The position numbers and the translations under genes were made by a program. Below, one piece after another: positions 49,024-57,390 of a stretch of DNA of 64,000 nt (its first letter is position 1; each line of letters opens with the position of its first letter). This DNA is from Clostridia bacterium (GTDB lineage Bacteria; Bacillota; Clostridia; Oscillospirales; Acutalibacteraceae). The DNA is taken from positions 1 to 64,000 of the forward strand of contig JAFSDL010000021.1 of assembly GCA_017436285.1 (NCBI GenBank), given 5' to 3'. The notes beneath the pieces were generated by a model. The model was not told the origin of the DNA and did not search any database. It saw nothing but the letters and a program-made list of their open reading frames with translations.

Positions 49024-50772
49024 ATGGCAAACAACGAAATCAAAACCAATGCCGAAATTTATCGTGAGCAACGCAAGGAGCGCCTTGCAAAAGCCCAGAA
49101 AAAGAAAACAGGCAAAGGTGACAAGATTATAAGAATTCTTGTTAAAACAATTTGTATTTTACTTATCGTAGGTGTTGTGCTTTACGGCGCAGGCAACATA
49201 CTTACAAAGGTTTTCTGCCTTCCCCAAAAGGTTCTTACTGTTGCTACATACGAGGATGAAAAAATCAATGTGGCAGAATACAACTACTACTACATGAGCC
49301 TTTACAACCAGATTGCAACAACAACTCAGCAGATTGATTCATACTATGGTTCAGGCTATGGTGCATACTATACCGGCTTTGACCTTACTATAGACCCTGC
49401 TGAACAGGAGTATATCGGCGAGGATGCTCCCGAAGGTGTTGAAACATGGGCTGATTATTTCAGACTTATGGCTCCCGAAAAAGCTTTTATTCAGAGAGAG
49501 ATTTATAAAACTGCTATGAGCGAGGATGCTAAAAAAGCAGGCTTCGAGCTTACAGAGGAACAGCAGGAAGAAATGACCACTACTGTTGATGAAGCAATTA
49601 ATGACCTTATAGAGAAAGCTGAAGAAAATGATTTCTCTGTTGACAATTATATTGCAAAGGCTTGCGGTGAGGGTCTCACCGAGAAATCTTACAGAGAGTT
49701 CCTCGAAAGAGACAGCACTGTTCAGTATTATCTCGAATGGTATGAAACAAACATCACAGAAACTACTACTGATGCTGATGTTAAAGCATATTACAAGGAA
49801 AACAGAATTGACTTCGACTTAGTTGATGCTCGCCTTTTCGCATTCTCTTATGCTGAGGTTAAAGACAGCGAAGACAATGAAGACCCCTCATACACAAAGT
49901 CACAGGCAAAGAAGCTTGCTGAAGAATTCAAGGGCAAGGTTACTGATGAGGAAAGCTTTATTAAATTAGCTAAAGAATATGCTCTCCCCTCTCAGAAGGA
50001 ATCCTTCGCGGAGGACAGTGCAACACTTGCAGAAAATCTTACAAGTTCCTCAATCAGCTCTGAAACAATTTCTAAATGGCTCTTTGATACTGCTCGTAAA
50101 ACAGGCGACATCACTGTTATTAACGACGAAGATTCTGAAACATACTATGTTGCTTACATCATCAACCCTGCTGCTCCCGATAAAAACACTGCAGGTGCAG
50201 ATGTTAGACACATTCTTGTTCAGGCTGAAACCACAAAAGAAGACTCTGAGGGTAAAACCATTGACCTTTCCGATGACGAAATCGAAAAGAATTTTGCAGA
50301 AGCAAAAAAAGAAGCAGAAAAGATTCTTAAGGAATGGAAAAACGGCGAAGCTACTGAAGCCAGCTTTGCAACACTTGCAACTGAGAAAACAGATGATACA
50401 GGTTCTGCCGAAACAGGCGGTCTTTATGAAGACATCACTTCAACAAGCAGCTATGTTCCCGAATTCCTTGATTGGGCTCTTGACTCACACAAGGTTGGTG
50501 ACACAGGCATAATCAAAACAGACTATGGTTACCACGTTATGTACTTTGTTGGTGCAGACAAAACAGCAAAATGGGAAAGCGATGTTCGTGCTGCTATTGC
50601 ATCAGAAAAGTTCAATGATTACTCAACTGAGCTTTATGATGCAATTTCAGAAAAAATCAAGAAAAACGAGTTCATCATCGATATGTTTGTAAAAACAAAT
50701 GAAAAAGCACTTACTAACAATGCCACCTATTATGCATCAAGTGCTTCCTCCTCTTCATCAATCACGTATTAA
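49024..50772 (+). CDS. PrsA/SurA-like peptidyl-prolyl isomerase foldase
   Basis: Membrane-anchored parvulin-type foldase, 582 residues, that likely assists folding of exported proteins. A basic cytoplasmic N-terminus (about 1-35, Lys-rich) is followed by one membrane helix (about 36-60) and a SurA-like N-terminal domain (about 65-255). Next come a degenerate parvulin domain (about 260-385, lacking the R-H-I-L signature) and a canonical one (about 390-545, D-V-R-H-I-L-V-Q ... G-G-L-Y-E-D ... F-L-D-W-A-L ... G-Y-H-V-M-Y). There is no lipobox Cys, so it is anchored by the helix rather than lipid. Confidence 0.87.
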   Translation: MANNEIKTNAEIYREQRKERLAKAQKKKTGKGDKIIRILVKTICILLIVGVVLYGAGNILTKVFCLPQKVLTVATYEDEKINVAEYNYYYMSLYNQIATTTQQIDSYYGSGYGAYYTGFDLTIDPAEQEYIGEDAPEGVETWADYFRLMAPEKAFIQREIYKTAMSEDAKKAGFELTEEQQEEMTTTVDEAINDLIEKAEENDFSVDNYIAKACGEGLTEKSYREFLERDSTVQYYLEWYETNITETTTDADVKAYYKENRIDFDLVDARLFAFSYAEVKDSEDNEDPSYTKSQAKKLAEEFKGKVTDEESFIKLAKEYALPSQKESFAEDSATLAENLTSSSISSETISKWLFDTARKTGDITVINDEDSETYYVAYIINPAAPDKNTAGADVRHILVQAETTKEDSEGKTIDLSDDEIEKNFAEAKKEAEKILKEWKNGEATEASFATLATEKTDDTGSAETGGLYEDITSTSSYVPEFLDWALDSHKVGDTGIIKTDYGYHVMYFVGADKTAKWESDVRAAIASEKFNDYSTELYDAISEKIKKNEFIIDMFVKTNEKALTNNATYYASSASSSSSITY

Positions 50773-50782
50773 TTAAATTAAC

Positions 50783-50822
50783 AAACAGTGTCTTTGGAGT
50801 TAATCCAAAGACACTGTTTTGT
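50783..50822. terminator. Bidirectional terminator
   Basis: AAACAGTGTCTTTGG-N7-CCAAAGACACTGTTT, perfect, between the foldase and the converging dipeptidase gene, whose stop lies inside the stem. Confidence 0.88.
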
Positions 50823-51726
50823 TATTTAAGAAAAAGTTATCGGCATTTTCATAAAATAATTTTTTTAGAAAAGCCTCACCAAAACCTTTATTTATTAATT
50901 TTTTAAATAGTATTGGTATTTTTTCTATACCCCACAAATCAGTATGAACGGTACAACCATCAAAATCACTTCCGAAAGCTATGATATCTTCACAGCCTGA
51001 ATTTAAAAAATAATCAAGCTGGCGACAAATGGCATCAACACCACAAGCATTTTCATCCTCTATAAACTCTCTGCAAAAATTCAAGCCAATCAAGCCTTTT
51101 CGCTCTTTGATTATTTTAATCTGCTCCGGAGTCAGATTTCGTTTTCTGCCATATTCATTGTTAACAATATCTGCATTGGAATGGCTTGCTACAAAAGGCT
51201 TTTTTGAAATTTCTGCAAATTCAAAAAAGCTTTGGCGATTAAGGTGAGAAACATCAAGTGTTATACCAAGCCTTTCGGCTTCTTTTACAAACTCTTTTCC
51301 GAATTTTGTAAATCCGCCCTCTGAAAACGCACCGCAAGCAATTTCGTTTGGTGCATTCCAGGTTAATGTTATAAGCCCCACCCCTCTTTCATAAAGGTGA
51401 TGCAGTCCCTCGATAGTGCCACAACAGGCAGAACCGCCTTCGACTGACAATATCGCCTTTATAGGTGTATTTTCATCAGAACTGTATAAAGATATCATCT
51501 CACCGTTCTTTTCAAGTTCTTTATAAAAATAATCAGCGGTTTTATCAAAATATTTTACCGCAGCTTTTCCTCGGAACTGGTCAGGAATCCAGATTGCAAA
51601 CACCTGTGTATATTTATCAAGCGCCTTCGCCCTTTCCAAATCGATGTGCAAAGCATTTTTTCTTAATGATAAATTATTATTACTGCATTCCCCTATTGTA
51701 TCACAATGCAAATCAAAATATCTCAT
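50800..51726 (-). CDS. M19 membrane-dipeptidase-family hydrolase
   Basis: Zinc dipeptidase of the renal dipeptidase family, 308 residues from ATG 51726 (MRYFDLHCDT), with GAGGTG upstream. Metal and substrate residues are visible: H-C-D-T (H-x-D), S-V-E-G-G (bridging Glu), L-D-V-S-H, V-A-S-H-S-N-A and G-S-D-F-D-G. No signal peptide, so it is cytoplasmic here, probably splitting imported dipeptides including D-forms. It is the last gene of a run with yraN and rnhB on the same strand; its start lies within the 3' end of yraN. Confidence 0.9.
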   Translation of the reverse strand: MRYFDLHCDTIGECSNNNLSLRKNALHIDLERAKALDKYTQVFAIWIPDQFRGKAAVKYFDKTADYFYKELEKNGEMISLYSSDENTPIKAILSVEGGSACCGTIEGLHHLYERGVGLITLTWNAPNEIACGAFSEGGFTKFGKEFVKEAERLGITLDVSHLNRQSFFEFAEISKKPFVASHSNADIVNNEYGRKRNLTPEQIKIIKERKGLIGLNFCREFIEDENACGVDAICRQLDYFLNSGCEDIIAFGSDFDGCTVHTDLWGIEKIPILFKKLINKGFGEAFLKKLFYENADNFFLNNKTVSLD

Positions 51727-51733
51727 AGACACC

Positions 51734-52087
51734 TCAGAAGGCATTTTTTATATGATTTAGCTTAATAAGCTCCTTGTCGTCTATTAAAACCTCAATAATA
51801 TCATAACGGGTTTCCTTCACATTCTTCGCCCATCTGTTTAAATATACTGAGGCACAGCTTTTAATATTCTCCTGCTTACGAGTATCCACTGCTGAAGCAG
51901 GCGGAAGCATACCGCCTACCTGACGGGTTTTCACCTCGATAAAACACAGAACCCCGTTTTTCTCTGCAATCAAATCAATTTCACCTGTATATGATTTGAA
52001 GTTGGCGGCTTTTATATTATATTTTTCATATCTGAGATATTTAGCCGCCAGATGCTCACCATAAGCACCGATTAAGCTACTGTTCAT
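51734..52087 (-). CDS. UPF0102/YraN-family endonuclease-like protein
   Basis: A 117-residue protein with the Holliday-junction-resolvase-like fold: G-A-Y-G-E-H-L-A-A-K-Y-L, T-G-E-I-D-L-I-A (catalytic E-x-D) and C-F-I-E-V-K-T-R (E-x-K). The exact role of YraN is not settled. It overlaps rnhB by four bases, a common arrangement (rnhB-yraN) in Firmicutes. Confidence 0.9.
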   Translation of the reverse strand: MNSSLIGAYGEHLAAKYLRYEKYNIKAANFKSYTGEIDLIAEKNGVLCFIEVKTRQVGGMLPPASAVDTRKQENIKSCASVYLNRWAKNVKETRYDIIEVLIDDKELIKLNHIKNAF

Positions 52088-52692
52088 ACATTCTCACCTA
52101 AAATATTTTTGAGAAAAGTTCTTCTGTGTATTTCAGAAACACCGTATTGCTCTATCATTTCATAATGAAGCTTTGTACCATAGCCCTTGTGCTTTTCAAA
52201 CTGATACTGAGGATACTTTTCTGCCATTTGGAGCATAAATCTGTCTCGGCTTACCTTTGCTATAATTGAAGCCGCCGCAACGGACATACATTTACTATCG
52301 CCCTTTACAATAGCAACCTCTTTAACGCCTGTATTAGGGTATCTGTTACCATCAATAAATGCAAGGTCGGGCTTGATATTGAGACCATCAACCGCCCTTT
52401 TCATAGCAAGAAATGTTGCATTGAGTATATTGATTTCATCAATTTCCTTTTCAGTTGCAATACCAACAGACCAACAAACTGCATCTCTGATTATATCATC
52501 ATAAACTAAATCGCGTTTTTTTTCAGAAAGCTTTTTTGAGTCGTTGAGAATTTCGTGAGTATAGTTTTCAGGTAAAATAACCGCACCTGCAAAAACAGGA
52601 CCTGCAAGAGGTCCGCGCCCTGCTTCATCCACACCGCAAACCACCGTAAAGCCATCATTATGAGCTTGTATTTCATAAGAATAATCCAACAT
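52084..52692 (-). CDS. rnhB: Ribonuclease HII
   Basis: Cleaves RNA in RNA-DNA hybrids and single ribonucleotides in DNA. The family start G-V-D-E-A-G-R-G-P-L-A-G-P-V-F-A-G supplies D-E of the metal site; A-F-I-D-G-N and the S-I-I-A-K-V-S-R-D segment complete it. The 202 residues match the usual length. It is cotranscribed with yraN by overlap and is separated from rbgA by a hairpin. Confidence 0.95.
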   Translation of the reverse strand: MLDYSYEIQAHNDGFTVVCGVDEAGRGPLAGPVFAGAVILPENYTHEILNDSKKLSEKKRDLVYDDIIRDAVCWSVGIATEKEIDEINILNATFLAMKRAVDGLNIKPDLAFIDGNRYPNTGVKEVAIVKGDSKCMSVAAASIIAKVSRDRFMLQMAEKYPQYQFEKHKGYGTKLHYEMIEQYGVSEIHRRTFLKNILGENV

Positions 52693-52710
52693 AATAATTC
52701 TCCTAAAAGA

Positions 52711-52742
52711 AAAATAAAAGCCGAAGCATAGTTGCTTCGACT
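52711..52742 (-). terminator. Terminator between rbgA and rnhB
   Basis: On the minus strand GTCGAAGCA-N4-TGCTTCGGC followed by TTTTATTTTTC. Confidence 0.75.
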
Positions 52743-52757
52743 TATATTTTAATACAA

Positions 52758-53624
52758 TTATTCGGGTAATTCAAGGGTTAATCGACCAAGTTTTCCACCT
52801 CTGTATTCATCAAGAAGCATTATTGATGCTCTTTCGGTATCAATTTCGCCCCCTGAAATAAGCATACCTCTTTTTCTGCCAATCATTTCAAGAATTTCAT
52901 AATCCTCTTTATCCTCAAAGCCTGTTAGCTTGAAACGCTCGCTTATGCGGTCACAATAGCCATTTTTAAGCACATTAATAAGCCTCATAGCAAGAACCTC
53001 GCTATCAAGAATCTCATCCTTAACAGAGCCTATAAATGCCAATTTATCACCTACAGCCTTATCATCAAACTTCGGCCATAAAACTCCAGGGGTATCAAGA
53101 AGCTCAACCCCATTACCCACTGCAAACCAACTGTTTGAACGGGTAACACCGGGCTTATCGGCAACCTTTGCACGATTGCGACCTGCCATCTTATTTATAA
53201 AGGAGGATTTGCCTGTGTTGGGTATGCCCACAACCATTACGCGCAAGGGCTTGCCCACCATACCCTTTTCGGTGTTCCTCTGAATTTTATCCTTCAGAAC
53301 ATCACGAACAAGAGGCAAATAAGCATTCAAGCCTTTACCGCTTCGGCAATCAACGGGAATAGCATACATTCCGTTGCTTTTATAATATTCAACCCATTTT
53401 GCGGTTGCTTTTTCATCTGCAACATCACATTTATTAAGAAGAATAATTCTTGGCTTATTGCCTATCATTTCCTTAAGCTCAGGGTTTGAAGAGCTCATTG
53501 GTATTCTTGCATCAACGATTTCTGTCACTAAATCCACAAACGGCAGGCTCTCTTTAATAAGCCTGCGCGTTTTAGCCATATGACCCGGAAACCATTGAAC
53601 AGTTTGCTTCTGGTAATCACTCAT
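52758..53624 (-). CDS. rbgA: Ribosome biogenesis GTPase RbgA (YlqF)
   Basis: GTPase needed for late assembly of the 50S subunit. The GTPase motifs are circularly permuted as expected: N-K-C-D (G4) comes before G-I-P-N-T-G-K-S-S (G1), and D-T-P-G-V-L (G3) follows. The N-terminal Q-W-F-P-G-H-M-A-K-T is the family signature. I use ATG 53624, whose ATGAGTGA overlaps the lepB stop; TTG at 53639 has GGAG close by and is an alternative. Operon: lepB2, lepB1, rbgA. Confidence 0.93.
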   Translation of the reverse strand: MSDYQKQTVQWFPGHMAKTRRLIKESLPFVDLVTEIVDARIPMSSSNPELKEMIGNKPRIILLNKCDVADEKATAKWVEYYKSNGMYAIPVDCRSGKGLNAYLPLVRDVLKDKIQRNTEKGMVGKPLRVMVVGIPNTGKSSFINKMAGRNRAKVADKPGVTRSNSWFAVGNGVELLDTPGVLWPKFDDKAVGDKLAFIGSVKDEILDSEVLAMRLINVLKNGYCDRISERFKLTGFEDKEDYEILEMIGRKRGMLISGGEIDTERASIMLLDEYRGGKLGRLTLELPE

Positions 53625-54240
53625 AATCGTATATATCAAAATCTCCGAAAGGCAAAATTCTGACTACTGCTTTGCCTAAAACATATCTTTCATCCAACGA
53701 ACCGATAAGATTTGAACGACTATCGGTTGAACCGTTTCTGTTATCGCCCATACAGAAAATGTGACCCTCGGGAACTGTATAGGGAAAATCGATATCATCA
53801 AGCTTCTGAAGAATAAAGTCTTCACGGGTGTAGGGCTCTTTAAGTGCCACACCATCAACATAAACTGTGCTTGTTGCGTAATCTATATCAACTGTTTCGC
53901 CACCCTTGGCAATAACACGCTTAATGAGAGGCTCATCAAAATAGTTGGGCTCTGTGATTACGACAATATCGCCACGCTCATAGCTTTGTTTATTAACAGT
54001 CAGGAGCCAGTCACCGTGCTGAAGAGTATCAGTCATAGAGGTGCCATCAACCCCAACCAAGCGGAACACAAAAGTAAAAACAACTGCTATAATAATGAAC
54101 GCGGACATTACAATAGAAACTAAATCGTAAACAGAAATATGAAAACCGCTTTTTCCTTTTTTTGAAGCCTTTTTATCAGGCTTTGTTGTTTCATCTGTGT
54201 TTATATCAATAATTCTTTCATCGTTATTCATATTATTCAA
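53617..54240 (-). CDS. lepB: Signal peptidase I, first copy
   Basis: Membrane serine protease that removes Sec/Tat signal peptides. One N-terminal helix (about 38-62); nucleophile Ser in V-D-G-T-S-M-T-D-T-L, general-base Lys in I-K-R-V-I-A-K-G-G-E-T, and the conserved G-D-N-R-N-G-S-T-D-S-R. The cytoplasmic head is Lys-rich. The start overlaps the end of the second lepB gene by eight bases. Confidence 0.93.
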   Translation of the reverse strand: MNNMNNDERIIDINTDETTKPDKKASKKGKSGFHISVYDLVSIVMSAFIIIAVVFTFVFRLVGVDGTSMTDTLQHGDWLLTVNKQSYERGDIVVITEPNYFDEPLIKRVIAKGGETVDIDYATSTVYVDGVALKEPYTREDFILQKLDDIDFPYTVPEGHIFCMGDNRNGSTDSRSNLIGSLDERYVLGKAVVRILPFGDFDIYDYE

Positions 54241-54823
54241 CCTTCCAATCGCCTAAAGGGAAAAATCTGAACAAAACCTTTCCTACAATAAGCCTTTCAT
54301 CAACACAACCAACTCTTGTTGAGCGACTATCAAGAGAATTACCTCTGTTATCACCGAGAACAAAAACTGTTCCTTCGGGAACGGTTATGGGAAAAGCAAT
54401 ATCAAACTGCTGAGATGTGAGCTCGTTGGTGTATTCCTCTTCAGTTCCGTTTACTGTTACAACACCGGTTGTAAAATTAATATCAACAGTATCTCCGCCA
54501 ACGGCAACAATACGCTTAACAATGGGTTCTTTAAGACCATCAGTGCTTGAAATAACAACAATATCGCCTCTCTGGGCTTCGTAGCCAACTGTTGAAACAA
54601 TAACCTTATCGTTGTTCTGAAGAGTGGGCTTCATAGATGAACCTTCAACATTTACAACTCTGAAAGCAAAGGTGAAAAGAAGTGTTATTACCACGAGAGC
54701 AGAAATGATTGCCTGAAACACTTCAAAAACATTCATTTTGTTTTCACGGACTTTTTTCGTTTTCACAAGCTTATCTTCATTTAATGTAATGTTATACTCT
54801 TCGGTTTTGCGCATAGTGCTCAC
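54233..54823 (-). CDS. lepB: Signal peptidase I, second copy
   Basis: Paralogue of the adjacent peptidase with the same catalytic pair: Ser in V-E-G-S-S-M-K-P-T-L and Lys in V-K-R-I-V-A-V-G-G-D-T, plus G-D-N-R-G-N-S-L-D-S-R. One membrane helix (about 35-58). The two proteins are similar in length and layout, so they look like a tandem duplication that has since diverged. Upstream on the strand is the rplS terminator. Confidence 0.93.
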   Translation of the reverse strand: MSTMRKTEEYNITLNEDKLVKTKKVRENKMNVFEVFQAIISALVVITLLFTFAFRVVNVEGSSMKPTLQNNDKVIVSTVGYEAQRGDIVVISSTDGLKEPIVKRIVAVGGDTVDINFTTGVVTVNGTEEEYTNELTSQQFDIAFPITVPEGTVFVLGDNRGNSLDSRSTRVGCVDERLIVGKVLFRFFPLGDWKVE

Positions 54824-54859
54824 CTCTCAATAAAAATACGATAACCCTATTAAAGAAAT

Positions 54860-54893
54860 CAAGGGCAGATTATACATCTGCCCCGTTTTTTCG
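54860..54893 (-). terminator. rplS terminator
   Basis: GGGCAGA-N7-TCTGCCC stem, with T-rich sequence on both sides; lies 8-40 bases after the rplS stop. Confidence 0.75.
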
Positions 54894-54900
54894 ACTATTA

Positions 54901-55245
54901 TCAGCCGATTTTTTCCTTAACCTTAGAAGCCTTACCAACTCTATCACGAAGATAATAAAGTTTTGCACGGCGAACTTTACCGTAACGAACAACTTTAACA
55001 GATGCAACGTTGGGAGAGTGAACAGGGAAAACTCTTTCAACACCTACGCCGTAAGAAACACGACGAACTGTGAATGTTTCGCTGATACCACTACCATTTT
55101 TTGCAATAACTGTACCTTCGAAAGCCTGAAGTCTTTCTCTCTGACCTTCACGGATTTTAACGTCGATTCTGACTGTGTCACCAACGTTAAACTCGGGCTT
55201 CTCAGCCTTAAGGCTGTCCTGTGCAATAAGTTTTAATGCGTCCAT
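54901..55245 (-). CDS. rplS: Ribosomal protein L19
   Basis: 50S protein at the 30S-50S interface. The 114 residues contain the family signature F-R-x-G-D-T-V equivalent (F-N-V-G-D-T-V-R-I), [16 protein letters not shown] and the C-terminal [14 protein letters not shown]. CGGAGG precedes the start. Transcribed on its own, with a possible structured leader upstream. Confidence 0.96.
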   Translation of the reverse strand: MDALKLIAQDSLKAEKPEFNVGDTVRIDVKIREGQRERLQAFEGTVIAKNGSGISETFTVRRVSYGVGVERVFPVHSPNVASVKVVRYGKVRRAKLYYLRDRVGKASKVKEKIG

Positions 55246-55248
55246 AAT

Positions 55249-55375
55249 AAACCTCCGAATTTTTTCAAGCGTTCTTATTATATAGCTATTGCAACTATAA
55301 ACAGCGGACCGCCAGCTTTAATGTTGCCATTAACTGCCGTTGTCTCGAAACAACGCACACATAGACTCGATAATA
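55249..55375 (-). ncRNA. Possible structured L19 leader
   Basis: On the minus strand the rplS upstream region contains GTTGT-ttcgag-ACAAC and a GC-rich GCTGGCGGTCCGCTG segment inside otherwise AT-rich DNA, just before the ribosome site. L19 leaders that bind the protein and autoregulate are known in Firmicutes. I could not fold it against the Rfam model. Confidence 0.35.
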
Positions 55376-55451
55376 ATATCACAATAATAAAAAAAAATCA
55401 ACTGTTTTTTTAAATTTTTTAAAACAGTTGATTTTAAGTTAATTTATATAA

Positions 55452-56975
55452 TTATACCGCAGGAATGAAAATCATTTTCAGGTTTTCCGTTGTATCGCCT
55501 GAAAGATTATTTTCTTCTGCAATTGCCTTTACTGTTGTATTATAACGCCTTGCAATTGACCAGAGGCTTTCCGCCTCTTCAGGAAAATAAACTGTGATAG
55601 CATTTGGGCTGCGTTCAACCTGATTTTCGCTTTCGGTTATATCTGTTACCGCATCAATATAAATTTTACCGAAAGCGGTTGCGGTAACACCTATTTCTGC
55701 ACGAACATCAATTCCGCTACTACCCTTTTCAATGCAATCTAATGACAAAACATTAAGGTGGGGTTCACAAAAGATATCGGTTTCTTCATAATCTGCCTTT
55801 CTTTCATATTTAACATCAAGTATTTTATTGATATTTGAAATTGCTCCCGAGGAATCCTTTATCAATGCAGATATTGTAAGGCTACCGCACAAGCAAAGCA
55901 TTTCGTTTTCTTTTTTTACCGTGATATTTGATAATTCACAGGTTGAACCGAGGACCTTGCTTATACCCTCGCCATTCACCTGAAAATCGTTTCTGAAAAT
56001 ATAGGTATCGCGGATTTCATCAAGAGGTGTGAAAAATACATAGGATTGCTTCTTTAAATCAATGCTGCCGCCTACTGCATAGGCATCGCTTATAACAACA
56101 AGCTCTTTTTCCTCCCACATACAAATTGATGCATCAATACCCAAGGCGATATCAAAAGCAGTTCCGTTTCCGTCCTGCTCATTCTTCTGAATAACATCAA
56201 CTGCATTTACATTTAAAGCAACATTTCCCGTAAAGCGCTCTTCCATACCCTCAAACTCAAGAATCTGATTAATAGGAAGACTGTGCCTTATACGCTCTGT
56301 GCAGGCTTTATCGGAAGCATTTACATAGCATATTTCAATTATGGCATCGCCCTTCACCATAATTTTATTACTGATTTTTTTAATTTCGCTGCAGCTTGCA
56401 CTTGCACGGGCACTAATTATAAAGGCACAAGGTACGGGAATTGAAATTGAATCGCTCATTGAAAATGACCTTGTTTTTTTGCACCCTAACGACATTGCTC
56501 TTACGGGCATACATTTTTCTTCAATGCAGGTGTTTTCCTCCAAAGAAATTATTTCTTCTGTTTCCTCAAGAAAGGCAGAAATTTTTATAACAAGTCCCGC
56601 TTTGATTTCTGCCCGCTTGGTGCTTGTGGCACGGCAATTAACATAAGAAACTGTTATTTCGGAATTAATATCTGTTGCATCATTGAAAACTGTGTTTTCA
56701 CAATGGCGGGTAAAGGGTCTTGACTGAGAAAAGGAATAAATCCCGCCATCCTCTGCGGTGTAAATCATTCTTAGCTCACATTCACCGTCAATTGTTACTC
56801 TCTCTCCCACCGCCTTGCAGGAATTAACCTTTGGCTGAGCAGTGGATTTGATAATTCTCAGAATCTCAGGCATATATTCAGGCAAGGAAAAATCCGCCTC
56901 AACACATTCCTCGATTGAATTATCTTTAATGGTTTGCAATAATTTATAGTTCTCTCTTTTTAAGGCTATGTCCAT
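55452..56975 (-). CDS. SipL-like SPOCS (DUF3794) / LysM spore envelope protein
   Basis: A 507-residue protein with repeated DUF3794/SPOCS-type domains and a C-terminal LysM (about 455-507: Y-F-P-E-E-A-E-S-L-W-S-I-A-R-R-Y-N-T-T-V-K-A-I-A-E-E-N-N-L). In Clostridioides difficile, SipL with this layout links SpoIVA to spore coat assembly. The N-terminal block (V-E-A-D-F-S-L-P-E-Y-M-P-E-I-L-R-I) is conserved in the family. No signal peptide, in line with action from the mother-cell cytoplasm. Monocistronic; the start at 56975 has AAGGGAG upstream. Confidence 0.85.
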   Translation of the reverse strand: MDIALKRENYKLLQTIKDNSIEECVEADFSLPEYMPEILRIIKSTAQPKVNSCKAVGERVTIDGECELRMIYTAEDGGIYSFSQSRPFTRHCENTVFNDATDINSEITVSYVNCRATSTKRAEIKAGLVIKISAFLEETEEIISLEENTCIEEKCMPVRAMSLGCKKTRSFSMSDSISIPVPCAFIISARASASCSEIKKISNKIMVKGDAIIEICYVNASDKACTERIRHSLPINQILEFEGMEERFTGNVALNVNAVDVIQKNEQDGNGTAFDIALGIDASICMWEEKELVVISDAYAVGGSIDLKKQSYVFFTPLDEIRDTYIFRNDFQVNGEGISKVLGSTCELSNITVKKENEMLCLCGSLTISALIKDSSGAISNINKILDVKYERKADYEETDIFCEPHLNVLSLDCIEKGSSGIDVRAEIGVTATAFGKIYIDAVTDITESENQVERSPNAITVYFPEEAESLWSIARRYNTTVKAIAEENNLSGDTTENLKMIFIPAV

Positions 56976-57068
56976 AAAAATTAACTCCCTTCATATACCT
57001 TCTGTGAAAGTATATGATTATTGGAGTTAAGGTATGATAGATTTTGAAAATTCGGAATGCGGAATAAA

Positions 57069-57337
57069 TTAAGTTAGGAGTTAGGAGTGTGGAGTGAGGA
57101 GTGAGGAGTGGTGGGGAAGCTTCGCTTCCAAACATTATATAAGCTTCGCGTTACTTTTACATTGTTGTATGGCACAGGCAAGCCAGTGCCTTACGGTTTT
57201 GTTGGTTTAAGTGAATATGTCAGATAGGGTCGTAACTGTAAGGTATAGGCTCGCCTATACCGCAAAATAAACTACGATAATGCATTTTCATAAGAACCTG
57301 TCTGCGCGACACTCCCCACTCCTAACTCCTAACTTAA
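57069..57337. mobile_element. 269-bp element with perfect 21-bp terminal inverted repeats
   Basis: The left end (57069-57089) begins TTAAGTTAGGAGTTAGGAGT and the right end (57317-57337) is its exact reverse complement; similarity continues inward with GGAGTG words. The interior has small hairpins (GAAGCTTCGCTTC, GGTATAGGC-tcg-CCTATACC) and no protein-coding potential. A non-autonomous MITE-like element is the simplest reading; the GGAGTG direct repeats at the left end may be slippage. It fills most of the 415-bp gap upstream of the SipL-like gene. Confidence 0.6.
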
Positions 57338-57382
57338 AAAGAGTCAGAACAATTTTCAGTTTGTTCTGACTCTTTATTTTAT
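57338..57382 (-). terminator. Terminator after the LCP gene
   Basis: AAAGAGTCAGAACAA-N7-TTGTTCTGACTCTTT, immediately inside the edge of the inverted-repeat element. Confidence 0.85.
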
Positions 57383-57390
57383 TCTGCTGT

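Noticed and set aside
57225..57280. Same repeat as at 35395-35470
   Set aside because: Both contain a TAGGC/CGCCTA hairpin followed by AAATAAAC, but the similarity is too short to call one family without a genome-wide search.
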